Shown here piece by piece: positions 1-6,004 of a DNA stretch of 6,901 nucleotides. The DNA comes from Chloroflexota bacterium (lineage in GTDB: Bacteria > Chloroflexota > Anaerolineae > B4-G1 > SLSP01): the NCBI GenBank assembly GCA_022707725.1, contig JAKJAB010000174.1:269-7169 (forward strand). Direction: 5' to 3'. Within the stretch, counting starts at the first letter, position 1, and every line of letters starts with the position of its first letter. The notes beneath the pieces were generated by a model. It was not told the DNA's origin, ran no database searches, and saw only the letters and a program-made list of their open reading frames with translations. The translations under genes were made by a program, and so were the position numbers.

Positions 1-1
1 T

Positions 2-886
2 ACACCGATCTCAATGGAGGACATCGCTTACTATTACATCGACAACCCCGTGCTCAAGCGGACACTGACCATTCTTCACCCAGAGGGCGGCAGCCCACCC
101 TATCCCCTGGTTCTGTTCACAGGCGCTTTGGCAAGCTCCTCCAGCGACTACCCCGTTATGGTCAAGGAATTACTCTCACGCGGATATGCCATCGTACAGA
201 TCGCCGGCAACTCAAACTACGGCCTCTGGGCCGATGGGTTCTGCGCCTGGGCGTGGCTGGAAGCCAACGCCGAATCCTACGATCTCGACATAGACCGGGC
301 ACTGGTGTTCAACCACGGCGTAGGAATCGTCGGCAGTATGCTAGGCCTTGCTGACAAGTCGCTATGGACTGATATGCTGACGTACTGCCCAAGCCCAATT
401 CCATCTACCGTTCATATGCGAGGCGTCGTAACCTACAATGGGTGGTTCCTCATCCCAGAAGGCAGCCTCACCTGGTGGGGTGAATATGTTCTCACGGCGC
501 GGATATCCGATACTACAGAGACGCCCGCAGACCTAGTTGCGCGGTTACGGAAGACTCCGTATGAGGAGTGGCGCACTCCTGGTACGTTGGATGAGCCAAC
601 GAAGCATCTCGCCGCCCAACTTCCTCTCTATTATGTATCGGATCCGAATCCCGCCGGGGAACGACCGGCCTTTCTCCTGTTGCACAGTGGCAAAGAAGAT
701 GACGAAATTCCAGCCTCGGAATCGCTAGCGTTGGCTACCGCTCTGGAGAAGTGGGGTATTCCGGTGGAACTACAAGAGATTCCCGATAGTGACTTCGAGA
801 GCATTAAGGATAGCGACGTTGCCGGGCAAATCGCAGATTCCATCGATGCCTTTGCACAGAAGTTGTTTGCCAACACCGGCCCTTGA
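2..886 (+). CDS. Alpha/beta-hydrolase-fold protein, probably catalytically dead, 5' partial
   Basis: The frame is open to the left window edge. The first ATG (14) has no Shine-Dalgarno before it, so the true start, possibly with a signal peptide, probably lies outside. Counting from that ATG (290 residues), the layout follows the BD-FAE/dienelactone-hydrolase-like fold: strand PLVLF (31-35), helix and strand ending RGYAIVQI (56-63), helix DGFCAWAWLEANAESYDLD (74-92), strand RALVF (95-99), GVVTYNG (137-143), and RPAFLLLH (217-224) before an acidic loop ending EIP. The catalytic features are missing: the expected nucleophile elbow G-H-S-x-G reads N-H-G-V-G (100-104), the oxyanion HG-type motif after strand 3 reads TGAL (36-39), and the region expected to hold histidine reads IPDSDF (256-261). 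Only the acidic residue (D229/D230) survives. It is probably a non-catalytic binding or structural protein. Fold assignment is fairly sure; the function is unknown. It converges on the regulator gene. Confidence 0.8.
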   Translation, partial: TPISMEDIAYYYIDNPVLKRTLTILHPEGGSPPYPLVLFTGALASSSSDYPVMVKELLSRGYAIVQIAGNSNYGLWADGFCAWAWLEANAESYDLDIDRALVFNHGVGIVGSMLGLADKSLWTDMLTYCPSPIPSTVHMRGVVTYNGWFLIPEGSLTWWGEYVLTARISDTTETPADLVARLRKTPYEEWRTPGTLDEPTKHLAAQLPLYYVSDPNPAGERPAFLLLHSGKEDDEIPASESLALATALEKWGIPVELQEIPDSDFESIKDSDVAGQIADSIDAFAQKLFANTGP

Positions 887-891
887 CAACC

Positions 892-930
892 AAAGCGTCC
901 TGGCAAGAAGTTATCTCGCCAGGACGCTTT
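892..930. terminator. Bidirectional hairpin terminator between convergent genes
   Basis: Arms AAAGCGTCCTGGC (892-904) and GCCAGGACGCTTT (918-930) form a perfect 13-bp stem around a 13-nt loop. The hairpin begins 5 bp after the hydrolase stop and lies 16 bp past the regulator stop on the other strand. The A-tract at one foot and T-tract at the other give a short U-run in either direction, which suits shared Rho-independent termination. Each U-run is only three bases before other bases follow, so termination efficiency is uncertain. Confidence 0.8.
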
Positions 931-946
931 CACCATCCTTACCTCT

Positions 947-3900
947 TTAAACCGTGCGAGCCATCGCCTCCAATTCCGCCAGCATTTCTGCAGTCGTCTT
1001 CCGTATTTCCCGCGCCTGCCCACGTTCTCGCGCTGCCGCAGCCATACCCGGAGACAGCGTAGCCATGGCGTCGTCGATGTGCCGGACCGCCACATCCCAA
1101 AACCAACGCGAGGCCTCAAGCAGCGGAAAATTGGCAGAAACCGCCGCGGTGAGTTCAATGGCACGTTCGCAATCCTTCTGGCTGACCAGGATCAGCGCCA
1201 TACCCACGAGCCCATAAGCCAATGCCATGTGATCCCCTGTATCTAGCCCCATCCAGAGAGCTTCAGTCAAATGGACACCAGCCTCTGCGATCTTGCCCTG
1301 CGCCCACAGGATATAACTTAGAATACAGAGAGCCAGGGATACATCTTGAGGCCGCTGTAGCGATCGGAAACTGGCGACGCAGGTCTCGAGCAAAGACGCA
1401 GCTTCCACATACTGTCCCAGAGCCAACGCGATATAACCTAGAACTGCATTAGCCACCACTAGATGACGCCGCTTGGTCCACGCGCCAGGCCAATCCTCAA
1501 GCTGGCGGAACTGTTCGACGGCGATCTGACCTTCGATTTTGGCTTCCTGGTAATACCCTGCGTACATCTTGGTCCAGGCCTTTAGACCGTGCGCAGCGGC
1601 GCCATACAGATCCGGCAAATCGCGGCTCAATAATTGCAATTCCTCTAACAACGGCCAAGCCTCATCGAACCGACCATAGTAAAAGATGTATGGCACTGCC
1701 AAACCCCATAGACTATCGGCAATCCCTGGAAGATCACCGGTCTCGCGCCATTGGGCCAGAACTGCCGTCGCCAGACGCACACTTTCATTACAATCTCCGA
1801 GTGACCACGCAATAAAGCTCAAAATCTGGAGCGCTTCTGCTGTGTTGCCTTGATCTTTCAGCCCGCGAAGAATAGACAGACTTTCCTCAAGGTGGTGCCG
1901 CGCAGCTTTGTAATTACCCATCTCGTAGTTTTGTATCCCCAAACCCAGTAATGCCCGACCCTCTCCCCGCACATCACCACACGCCCGGCAAAGCGCCAAA
2001 TTCTGTTCAAAGAAAAGAATAGCAGCCTCACGGTCGAAAAATCCTTTGACAAATGCGATCTGGTGCAGAGCAGCGGCTCTGTCCTGGCGTACATCGCACG
2101 TAGCCAGTGTAGGACTGTCGAGAAGCGCCAGGCTGCGTTCCGCGAAGGCGAGCGCCTGATCCGGAGGCAAGAAGTTGCTATGCCACCGCAGGACTCTAGC
2201 GCGGGCCAGCACACCTTTTGCTGAAGTATGCATCTCAGTATGCTCCATTGCCTCCAACCGTTCAAGCGCCATACGACACATAGCTTCGCCCTGTTGGGTC
2301 AATCGTCGTTGTAGATAATAGCCTGCAAGCCCCTCAATCGTCTGATTAATGCACGACCAATTACCCTGAGCCACCGCCCACACCCAGGCCGCCTGTAGAT
2401 CGCTGATCTCCACATCCATCTCCAGCAATGCCTCTGTTTGCCGGGGGCCTTTAGCATCCTCAGCCCATGCATACAACCGCTCCGCGTAATAGGCGCAGTG
2501 CCGGGCGCGGACAGCGTGATTTGCGGTGGGATCAAGGGCCAGGCGGTCCTCGGCGTACTGCTGCACCAGCCGGTGCATCGCGTAGCGCCCGGTGGATTCG
2601 CGCTTGAGCAGCGAGGCGTCGACCAGCCCGCGCAGATCCTTCGACGTCGCGTCGGCGACAGCCTGGGCCGTGGCCGGGGTGAATGTGCCGCGAAAGACAG
2701 AAAGAGCCTGTATGACGCGCTGCTCGCGCGCAGTCAGCAGTCGCCATGTCCAGTCGAACACGGCGCGCATACTGCGCTGGCGCGCGGGGAGTGTTTGCCA
2801 ATCGGTCTCCAACAAATCCTCGCTGTGGATCGGCTCGTGAGTGAGTTGCACGGCGATGTCGGCAGCCGACATCACATTGATCCAGCTCGCACACAGCAGA
2901 ATCGCCAGAGGGACACCCTGTACGTGACGACAAACTACGCCAACAGCTTGCACATTAGCATCCGTGAGGACAAAATCGGGTCGCCGCTGTTGCGCCGCCT
3001 GGACAAACAGGCGGACGGCAGCATAGGTGCGCGCCTCTGCAAGGGAGGTCGGCATCGCTTCAGGGTAGTCCAATTCGTGGATCGGGAACAGGTATTCGCC
3101 CAATACATTCAACGCCAGCCGCGAGGTGACCATAATCTTGAGGCCGGATGCGGCTTCCAGAAGACCTGTGATCAAGCCCACCAGCCAGGGCGTCGTTTCT
3201 GCCTCGCTGTCCTCCGAACCGGAAATCACGTTCTCTGGCGCGGGTTGCCGCAACAGATGTTCCGCATTGTCGAGAACGAGCAGCATCGCCTTGTTCTTCA
3301 GATAGGTCTGCAACTGCTGTGCTTCGGAACCACCCTCGGCGGCAAAGACGATTCCCAGGCTATGCGCCAACGCGCCCTCCAGCGCGCCTGGGGTGTGCAA
3401 CGGCATGAGCGCGACAAAGTAGACGCCATCGGCAAAATCAGAAACCATCGAGGCGGCAGCTTCCAGCGCGACCCGCGTTTTGCCGATACCGCCGATGCCT
3501 GTCAATGTGAGCAAACGGCAGGCCAGCTCCTTCAAACGCGCGCGCAACGCCGCCAGTTCCGTTTCCCTCCCGATTAACGGCATAAGTTGCGCGGGCAGAT
3601 TATGTTTCGGCGGCGGTTCACCGGGTAATTGGAGCGTCACTGCGCGCCCGGCACGAACCTCCACAGCGCCGCGTTTGATGGCCTCGTACAATGCGACCGT
3701 CTCCGCTTCGGGGTCTACGTCCAGGTCTTTCCGCAAAATGGCGCAGCACGTGGCATAGTGCGACAGCGCCGCAGCGCGTTGGCCGGTCTGCGCCAGCAAA
3801 TGCATCACCCGGCGGTGCGCCTCTTCGTACCACGGGTCCAGATCCACCTGCCGCCAGGCATAGTCCAGAGCGCGATCGAAGGCGCCCTGCCGGGTGTAAC

Positions 3901-4435
3901 CTGCCACCAATCGGGCCAGGGTTTCTTGCATCAACCGGTGCAGGTGTTCCCGCTGGATCAGCATCCACTCTTCGAACGCCGGGCTATCGCCGAACGACAG
4001 TCCTTCCAGGAAGGCGCCGCGATACACCACCGCTGCTTCCTCTAATCGCTTAAGGATTTGATCGGGATTAGATACATGCGGGTGCAGAGCGGACAGCGCA
4101 GTCAACCGTTCCACGTCCAGCCAATAGTCGCTGGCCCGGTTGAACTGTACACCCTGCCGGGTAACGTCGAGAAAGGGGATGGGGTGACGGGAATCGCGGT
4201 CGCCGATGATCCGGCGCACGTTGGAGAGCGCCTGGCTCAAGCTCTGCCTGGCCCGCTCCTCGGGGAATTCGGGCCAGAGCAATCCCGCCAGACTTTCACG
4301 AGGGTGTGGGCGGTCGGCCTCGATAACCAGATAGGCCAGCAACGCGCGCGCTTTGTCAGAATCGAAGCCGGTTACCGGGCGATCTCCCAGTGTAATTTGC
4401 AACGAACCCAGCGACAGAATAGAAAGTCGCGCCAT
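947..4435 (-). CDS. BTAD-domain transcriptional regulator with STAND/NB-ARC-type ATPase and TPR array
   Basis: A 1162-residue multidomain signal-transduction regulator, presumably cytoplasmic and DNA-binding. In order: OmpR/SARP-type winged helix (about 1-95, with the typical KARALLAYLV and LLWPEFPEERARQSLSQAL); bacterial transcriptional activation domain (about 100-255, ending DLDVDPEAETVALYEAI); STAND NTPase with Walker A GIGGIGKT (313-320), Walker B LLVLDN (385-390), a TSR sensor (437-439) and a GVPLA motif (507-511); a winged helix with MHRLVQQYAE (620-629); then about nine TPR-like helical pairs (roughly 738-1104). In this class the TPRs and NTPase are thought to sense a ligand and release the DNA-binding part. 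The effector and targets are unknown. ATG 4435 is chosen because GAAAGG lies 8 nt upstream. It starts 12 bp after the KTSC gene. Oddities are an acidic insertion after Walker B (about 396-417) and a composition shift near the TPR half. Confidence 0.93.
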   Translation of the reverse strand: MARLSILSLGSLQITLGDRPVTGFDSDKARALLAYLVIEADRPHPRESLAGLLWPEFPEERARQSLSQALSNVRRIIGDRDSRHPIPFLDVTRQGVQFNRASDYWLDVERLTALSALHPHVSNPDQILKRLEEAAVVYRGAFLEGLSFGDSPAFEEWMLIQREHLHRLMQETLARLVAGYTRQGAFDRALDYAWRQVDLDPWYEEAHRRVMHLLAQTGQRAAALSHYATCCAILRKDLDVDPEAETVALYEAIKRGAVEVRAGRAVTLQLPGEPPPKHNLPAQLMPLIGRETELAALRARLKELACRLLTLTGIGGIGKTRVALEAAASMVSDFADGVYFVALMPLHTPGALEGALAHSLGIVFAAEGGSEAQQLQTYLKNKAMLLVLDNAEHLLRQPAPENVISGSEDSEAETTPWLVGLITGLLEAASGLKIMVTSRLALNVLGEYLFPIHELDYPEAMPTSLAEARTYAAVRLFVQAAQQRRPDFVLTDANVQAVGVVCRHVQGVPLAILLCASWINVMSAADIAVQLTHEPIHSEDLLETDWQTLPARQRSMRAVFDWTWRLLTAREQRVIQALSVFRGTFTPATAQAVADATSKDLRGLVDASLLKRESTGRYAMHRLVQQYAEDRLALDPTANHAVRARHCAYYAERLYAWAEDAKGPRQTEALLEMDVEISDLQAAWVWAVAQGNWSCINQTIEGLAGYYLQRRLTQQGEAMCRMALERLEAMEHTEMHTSAKGVLARARVLRWHSNFLPPDQALAFAERSLALLDSPTLATCDVRQDRAAALHQIAFVKGFFDREAAILFFEQNLALCRACGDVRGEGRALLGLGIQNYEMGNYKAARHHLEESLSILRGLKDQGNTAEALQILSFIAWSLGDCNESVRLATAVLAQWRETGDLPGIADSLWGLAVPYIFYYGRFDEAWPLLEELQLLSRDLPDLYGAAAHGLKAWTKMYAGYYQEAKIEGQIAVEQFRQLEDWPGAWTKRRHLVVANAVLGYIALALGQYVEAASLLETCVASFRSLQRPQDVSLALCILSYILWAQGKIAEAGVHLTEALWMGLDTGDHMALAYGLVGMALILVSQKDCERAIELTAAVSANFPLLEASRWFWDVAVRHIDDAMATLSPGMAAAARERGQAREIRKTTAEMLAELEAMARTV

Positions 4436-4443
4436 TCCACATA

Positions 4444-4449
4444 CCTTTC
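4444..4449 (-). promoter_or_regulatory. Ribosome binding site of the regulator, overlapping the KTSC stop
   Basis: On the minus strand GAAAGG lies 8 nt before ATG 4435, and its first two bases are part of the KTSC gene's TGA stop (4450-4448). This arrangement suggests translation of the regulator is coupled to that of the KTSC gene, and it supports the chosen start. Confidence 0.7.
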
Positions 4450-4669
4450 ACCGCATCCTGCGCCAGCGATAGACATCCTTGATATGAAAGTTGAAGAATT
4501 CACCCAGGGAAGGCGCGTCCATCAACTGCCGCACGACGATGGACGGGACATTGAAGTACCGGTAGATTTCATGCGTGTGAAACTCGATTTCTAGCGTTCG
4601 AGTCTCTGCATCGTACCCCACCGACAGCAGATTGGTCGAATTGACCCGCACGCGCTCTATCGTGTCCAT
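4448..4669 (-). CDS. KTSC-domain small protein
   Basis: A single-domain protein of 73 residues matching the KTSC family, found alone or at the C-terminus of some lysyl-tRNA synthetases. The family has no established function; RNA binding has been suggested. Visible hallmarks are an N-terminal VNSTNLLSVGYD (9-20), strand LEIEF (26-30), the central YxY motif YRY (36-38) followed by VP (41-42), helix VVRQLMDAPSLGEFFN (45-60), and a basic C-terminus (IKDVYRWRRMR, 63-73). Length is normal for a stand-alone member. ATG 4669 lies 4 bp after the MgtC-family stop, with AGGA overlapping that stop, and the gene ends 12 bp before the regulator, so it sits in the middle of a tight operon. It is not a phage remnant by context. 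The family call is confident; any role in regulating the downstream ATPase is only a guess. Confidence 0.9.
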   Translation of the reverse strand: MDTIERVRVNSTNLLSVGYDAETRTLEIEFHTHEIYRYFNVPSIVVRQLMDAPSLGEFFNFHIKDVYRWRRMR

Positions 4670-4671
4670 TA

Positions 4672-4675
4672 TCCT
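4672..4675 (-). promoter_or_regulatory. Short-spaced ribosome binding site of the KTSC gene overlapping the upstream stop
   Basis: On the minus strand TAGGATAATG combines the TAG stop of the membrane-protein gene (4676-4674) with an AGGA motif only 2 nt before ATG 4669. The spacing is shorter than usual, so initiation probably depends on ribosomes terminating at the preceding stop. Confidence 0.55.
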
Positions 4676-5930
4676 ACACCATCACGAATACGACGACGAT
4701 GCCCACCGCCACCATCAACGCCATCCCCGGCCACAGCGCGCGGCGCAGCGCCGGAGAACCGCTCATCAACGCGAAGACGCCCTTGAACAGCGTGTTCGAC
4801 ATCGCCGCAATCGTGATCGCTCGCGCCGCGACGGTCAAGTCAAGAGGTGTGGACGCGCGCACTTGATCGACCATCGACAATGCGATGACATCCACATCGG
4901 CCAGACCAGAGACGAAACTCGAGATGTAGATCCCGATGTTACCGAACAGAACGCGCGCCGCCGTGGAAATGAGTAGAATCGCCGTATACAGCACGCCAAA
5001 CCTGAGTGCCGGACCAAGTTCAAACGGGTTGACGAAGGTAAGGTCTTCCTTCTCGTAAGTGCGCTGCCGGAGATACAGGTACCCGCAGTAGATCAACCCC
5101 GCAACCAACGACGCCGTCATCGGCAACACTAACCGGTAAGACAGTGCCTGGTTGAGCGCAAAGACCACCACCCACACCCGGACGAACATCACCGCCCACG
5201 CGACGATAATCGCCAGCGAGAAGGGGCGCGCCAGCTCCGGGGTGGTGCGGCTGCGTTGCGAAAAGCTCAGGGTAACGGCGGTGCTCGACGCGATCCCGCC
5301 GAACAACCCCGTCAGGCCGATCCCGCGATGCGTCCCGACGACTTTGACCATCACATAGCCCAGGAAACTGAGGCCGGAGATAAAGACCACCATCAACCAG
5401 ATTTGATAGGGGTTGAACACGTCGAACGGCGGCGGGCCAAAGTTGCGGTTCGGCAACAACGGCAGCACGATGATGCTGATGACGGCAAACTTGAGCGTCG
5501 CGTAGATGTCCTCGTGCGTGATGGCGTGCGCCAGAGTGCGGAACTGCGGCTTGAGTGATAGGAGCGTCATCAAAGCGACCCCGAGCGCCGCCGCCAACAG
5601 GATCAAATTCCAGTAACACGCCGCCCCGATCACAAAAGTGATCAGTGTCGCCACTTCCGTCGTCATCCCTGGCCTGCCGTCGCGCAGGTCCCGCCGATAA
5701 GAAAGGGCCACCAACATACCGAATACCAGCAGCATAGCCGCAAACGGCAGCGCGGAGGCCAGTTGGTCTGCCGTCAGAGCCGCGCTGAAGCCCGCCAGGC
5801 TGATCAGCGCAAACGTGCGCCCTCCGGCGAAGAGATTGCCTTCCGGCTCGTCATACACCGATTCACGTTGGATACCGATGAAAATCCCGATACCTAACGC
5901 CACAACGAAATGATAGAAATAGTCTGCCAT
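4674..5930 (-). CDS. MgtC/SapB-DUF4010 family integral membrane protein
   Basis: A 418-residue polytopic inner-membrane protein. The N-terminal part (1 to about 140) is MgtC/SapB-like: ALGIGIFIGIQRE (11-23), GGRTFALISLAG (36-47) and a T-E pair (91-92) before a membrane helix. The rest matches DUF4010: GGIASSTAVTLSFS (211-224), NPFELGPALRFG (301-312) and SGLADVDVIALSM (341-353). About 11-13 hydrophobic segments are visible, the last running to the C-terminus. MgtC proteins are linked to magnesium limitation and membrane energetics, but the long MgtC-DUF4010 proteins are uncharacterised, and transport is only inferred. The frame stays open up to a TTG at 5999, but ATG 5930 is preferred: it has GGAG 5 nt upstream, and the protein then begins at the usual MgtC N-terminus. 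It opens the tight run with the KTSC and regulator genes. Confidence 0.9.
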   Translation of the reverse strand: MADYFYHFVVALGIGIFIGIQRESVYDEPEGNLFAGGRTFALISLAGFSAALTADQLASALPFAAMLLVFGMLVALSYRRDLRDGRPGMTTEVATLITFVIGAACYWNLILLAAALGVALMTLLSLKPQFRTLAHAITHEDIYATLKFAVISIIVLPLLPNRNFGPPPFDVFNPYQIWLMVVFISGLSFLGYVMVKVVGTHRGIGLTGLFGGIASSTAVTLSFSQRSRTTPELARPFSLAIIVAWAVMFVRVWVVVFALNQALSYRLVLPMTASLVAGLIYCGYLYLRQRTYEKEDLTFVNPFELGPALRFGVLYTAILLISTAARVLFGNIGIYISSFVSGLADVDVIALSMVDQVRASTPLDLTVAARAITIAAMSNTLFKGVFALMSGSPALRRALWPGMALMVAVGIVVVFVMV

Positions 5931-5935
5931 AGCCG

Positions 5936-5939
5936 CTCC
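5936..5939 (-). promoter_or_regulatory. Ribosome binding site that fixes the membrane-protein start
   Basis: GGAG on the minus strand, 5 nt before ATG 5930. The alternative TTG at 5999 has no convincing site at usual spacing and would add 23 residues encoded by the intergenic hairpin. Confidence 0.7.
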
Positions 5940-5954
5940 AAAACACAGGATAAG

Positions 5955-5989
5955 GGGACCAAGGGTCCGGAAACCGAATCCCTGGTCCC
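5955..5989. terminator. Imperfect intergenic hairpin, possible weak terminator or attenuator
   Basis: Arms GGGACCAAGGG (5955-5965) and CCCTGGTCCC (5980-5989) pair over 10 bp with one bulged A. CGG and CCG inside the 14-nt loop could add a short inner stem. It lies between the stop of the exoprotein gene (6004) and the start of the membrane-protein gene (5930). On the minus strand it is followed by CCTTATCCTGTGTTTT rather than a clean U-run, so it may be a weak terminator, an RNA-stability element or simply a repeat unit. Confidence 0.5.
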
Positions 5990-6004
5990 GAGTCTCCAAT
6001 CTCC
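5963..6004 (-). repeat. Degenerate 7-bp periodic element
   Basis: Read on the minus strand from 6004, the gap splits into six consecutive heptamers: GGAGATT, GGAGACT, CGGGACC, AGGGATT, CGGTTTC, CGGACCC. The first four share G at positions 2 and 4, A at position 5 and a pyrimidine pair at the end; position 2 is G in all six. The last heptamers overlap the hairpin arms. It may be a decayed short tandem repeat. The copy number is small, so chance is not excluded. Confidence 0.35.

Noticed and set aside
14..16. ATG 14 as the true start of the hydrolase-fold gene
   Set aside because: The frame is open to the window edge and no Shine-Dalgarno precedes this ATG; the GGAGG nearby falls after it. The start is left undefined.
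2438..3577. A 379-codon open frame on the plus strand opposite the regulator
   Set aside because: It lies wholly antisense to the ATPase part of a well-recognised protein. Its translation is rich in R, Q and G with no recognisable domain, as expected from a shadow frame in GC-rich coding DNA.
4058..4594. A 178-codon plus-strand frame spanning the regulator start and the KTSC gene
   Set aside because: It is antisense to two confidently identified genes and shows no recognisable domain.
4448..4669. KTSC gene as a toxin or antitoxin partner of the regulator
   Set aside because: The small size and tight spacing invite the idea, but KTSC proteins have no known toxin activity and the large regulator is not an antitoxin type.
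5931..5999. Upstream TTG start (5999) for the MgtC/DUF4010 protein
   Set aside because: The 23 extra residues are encoded by the intergenic hairpin and periodic element, lack homology to MgtC N-termini, and ATG 5930 has a good GGAG site.
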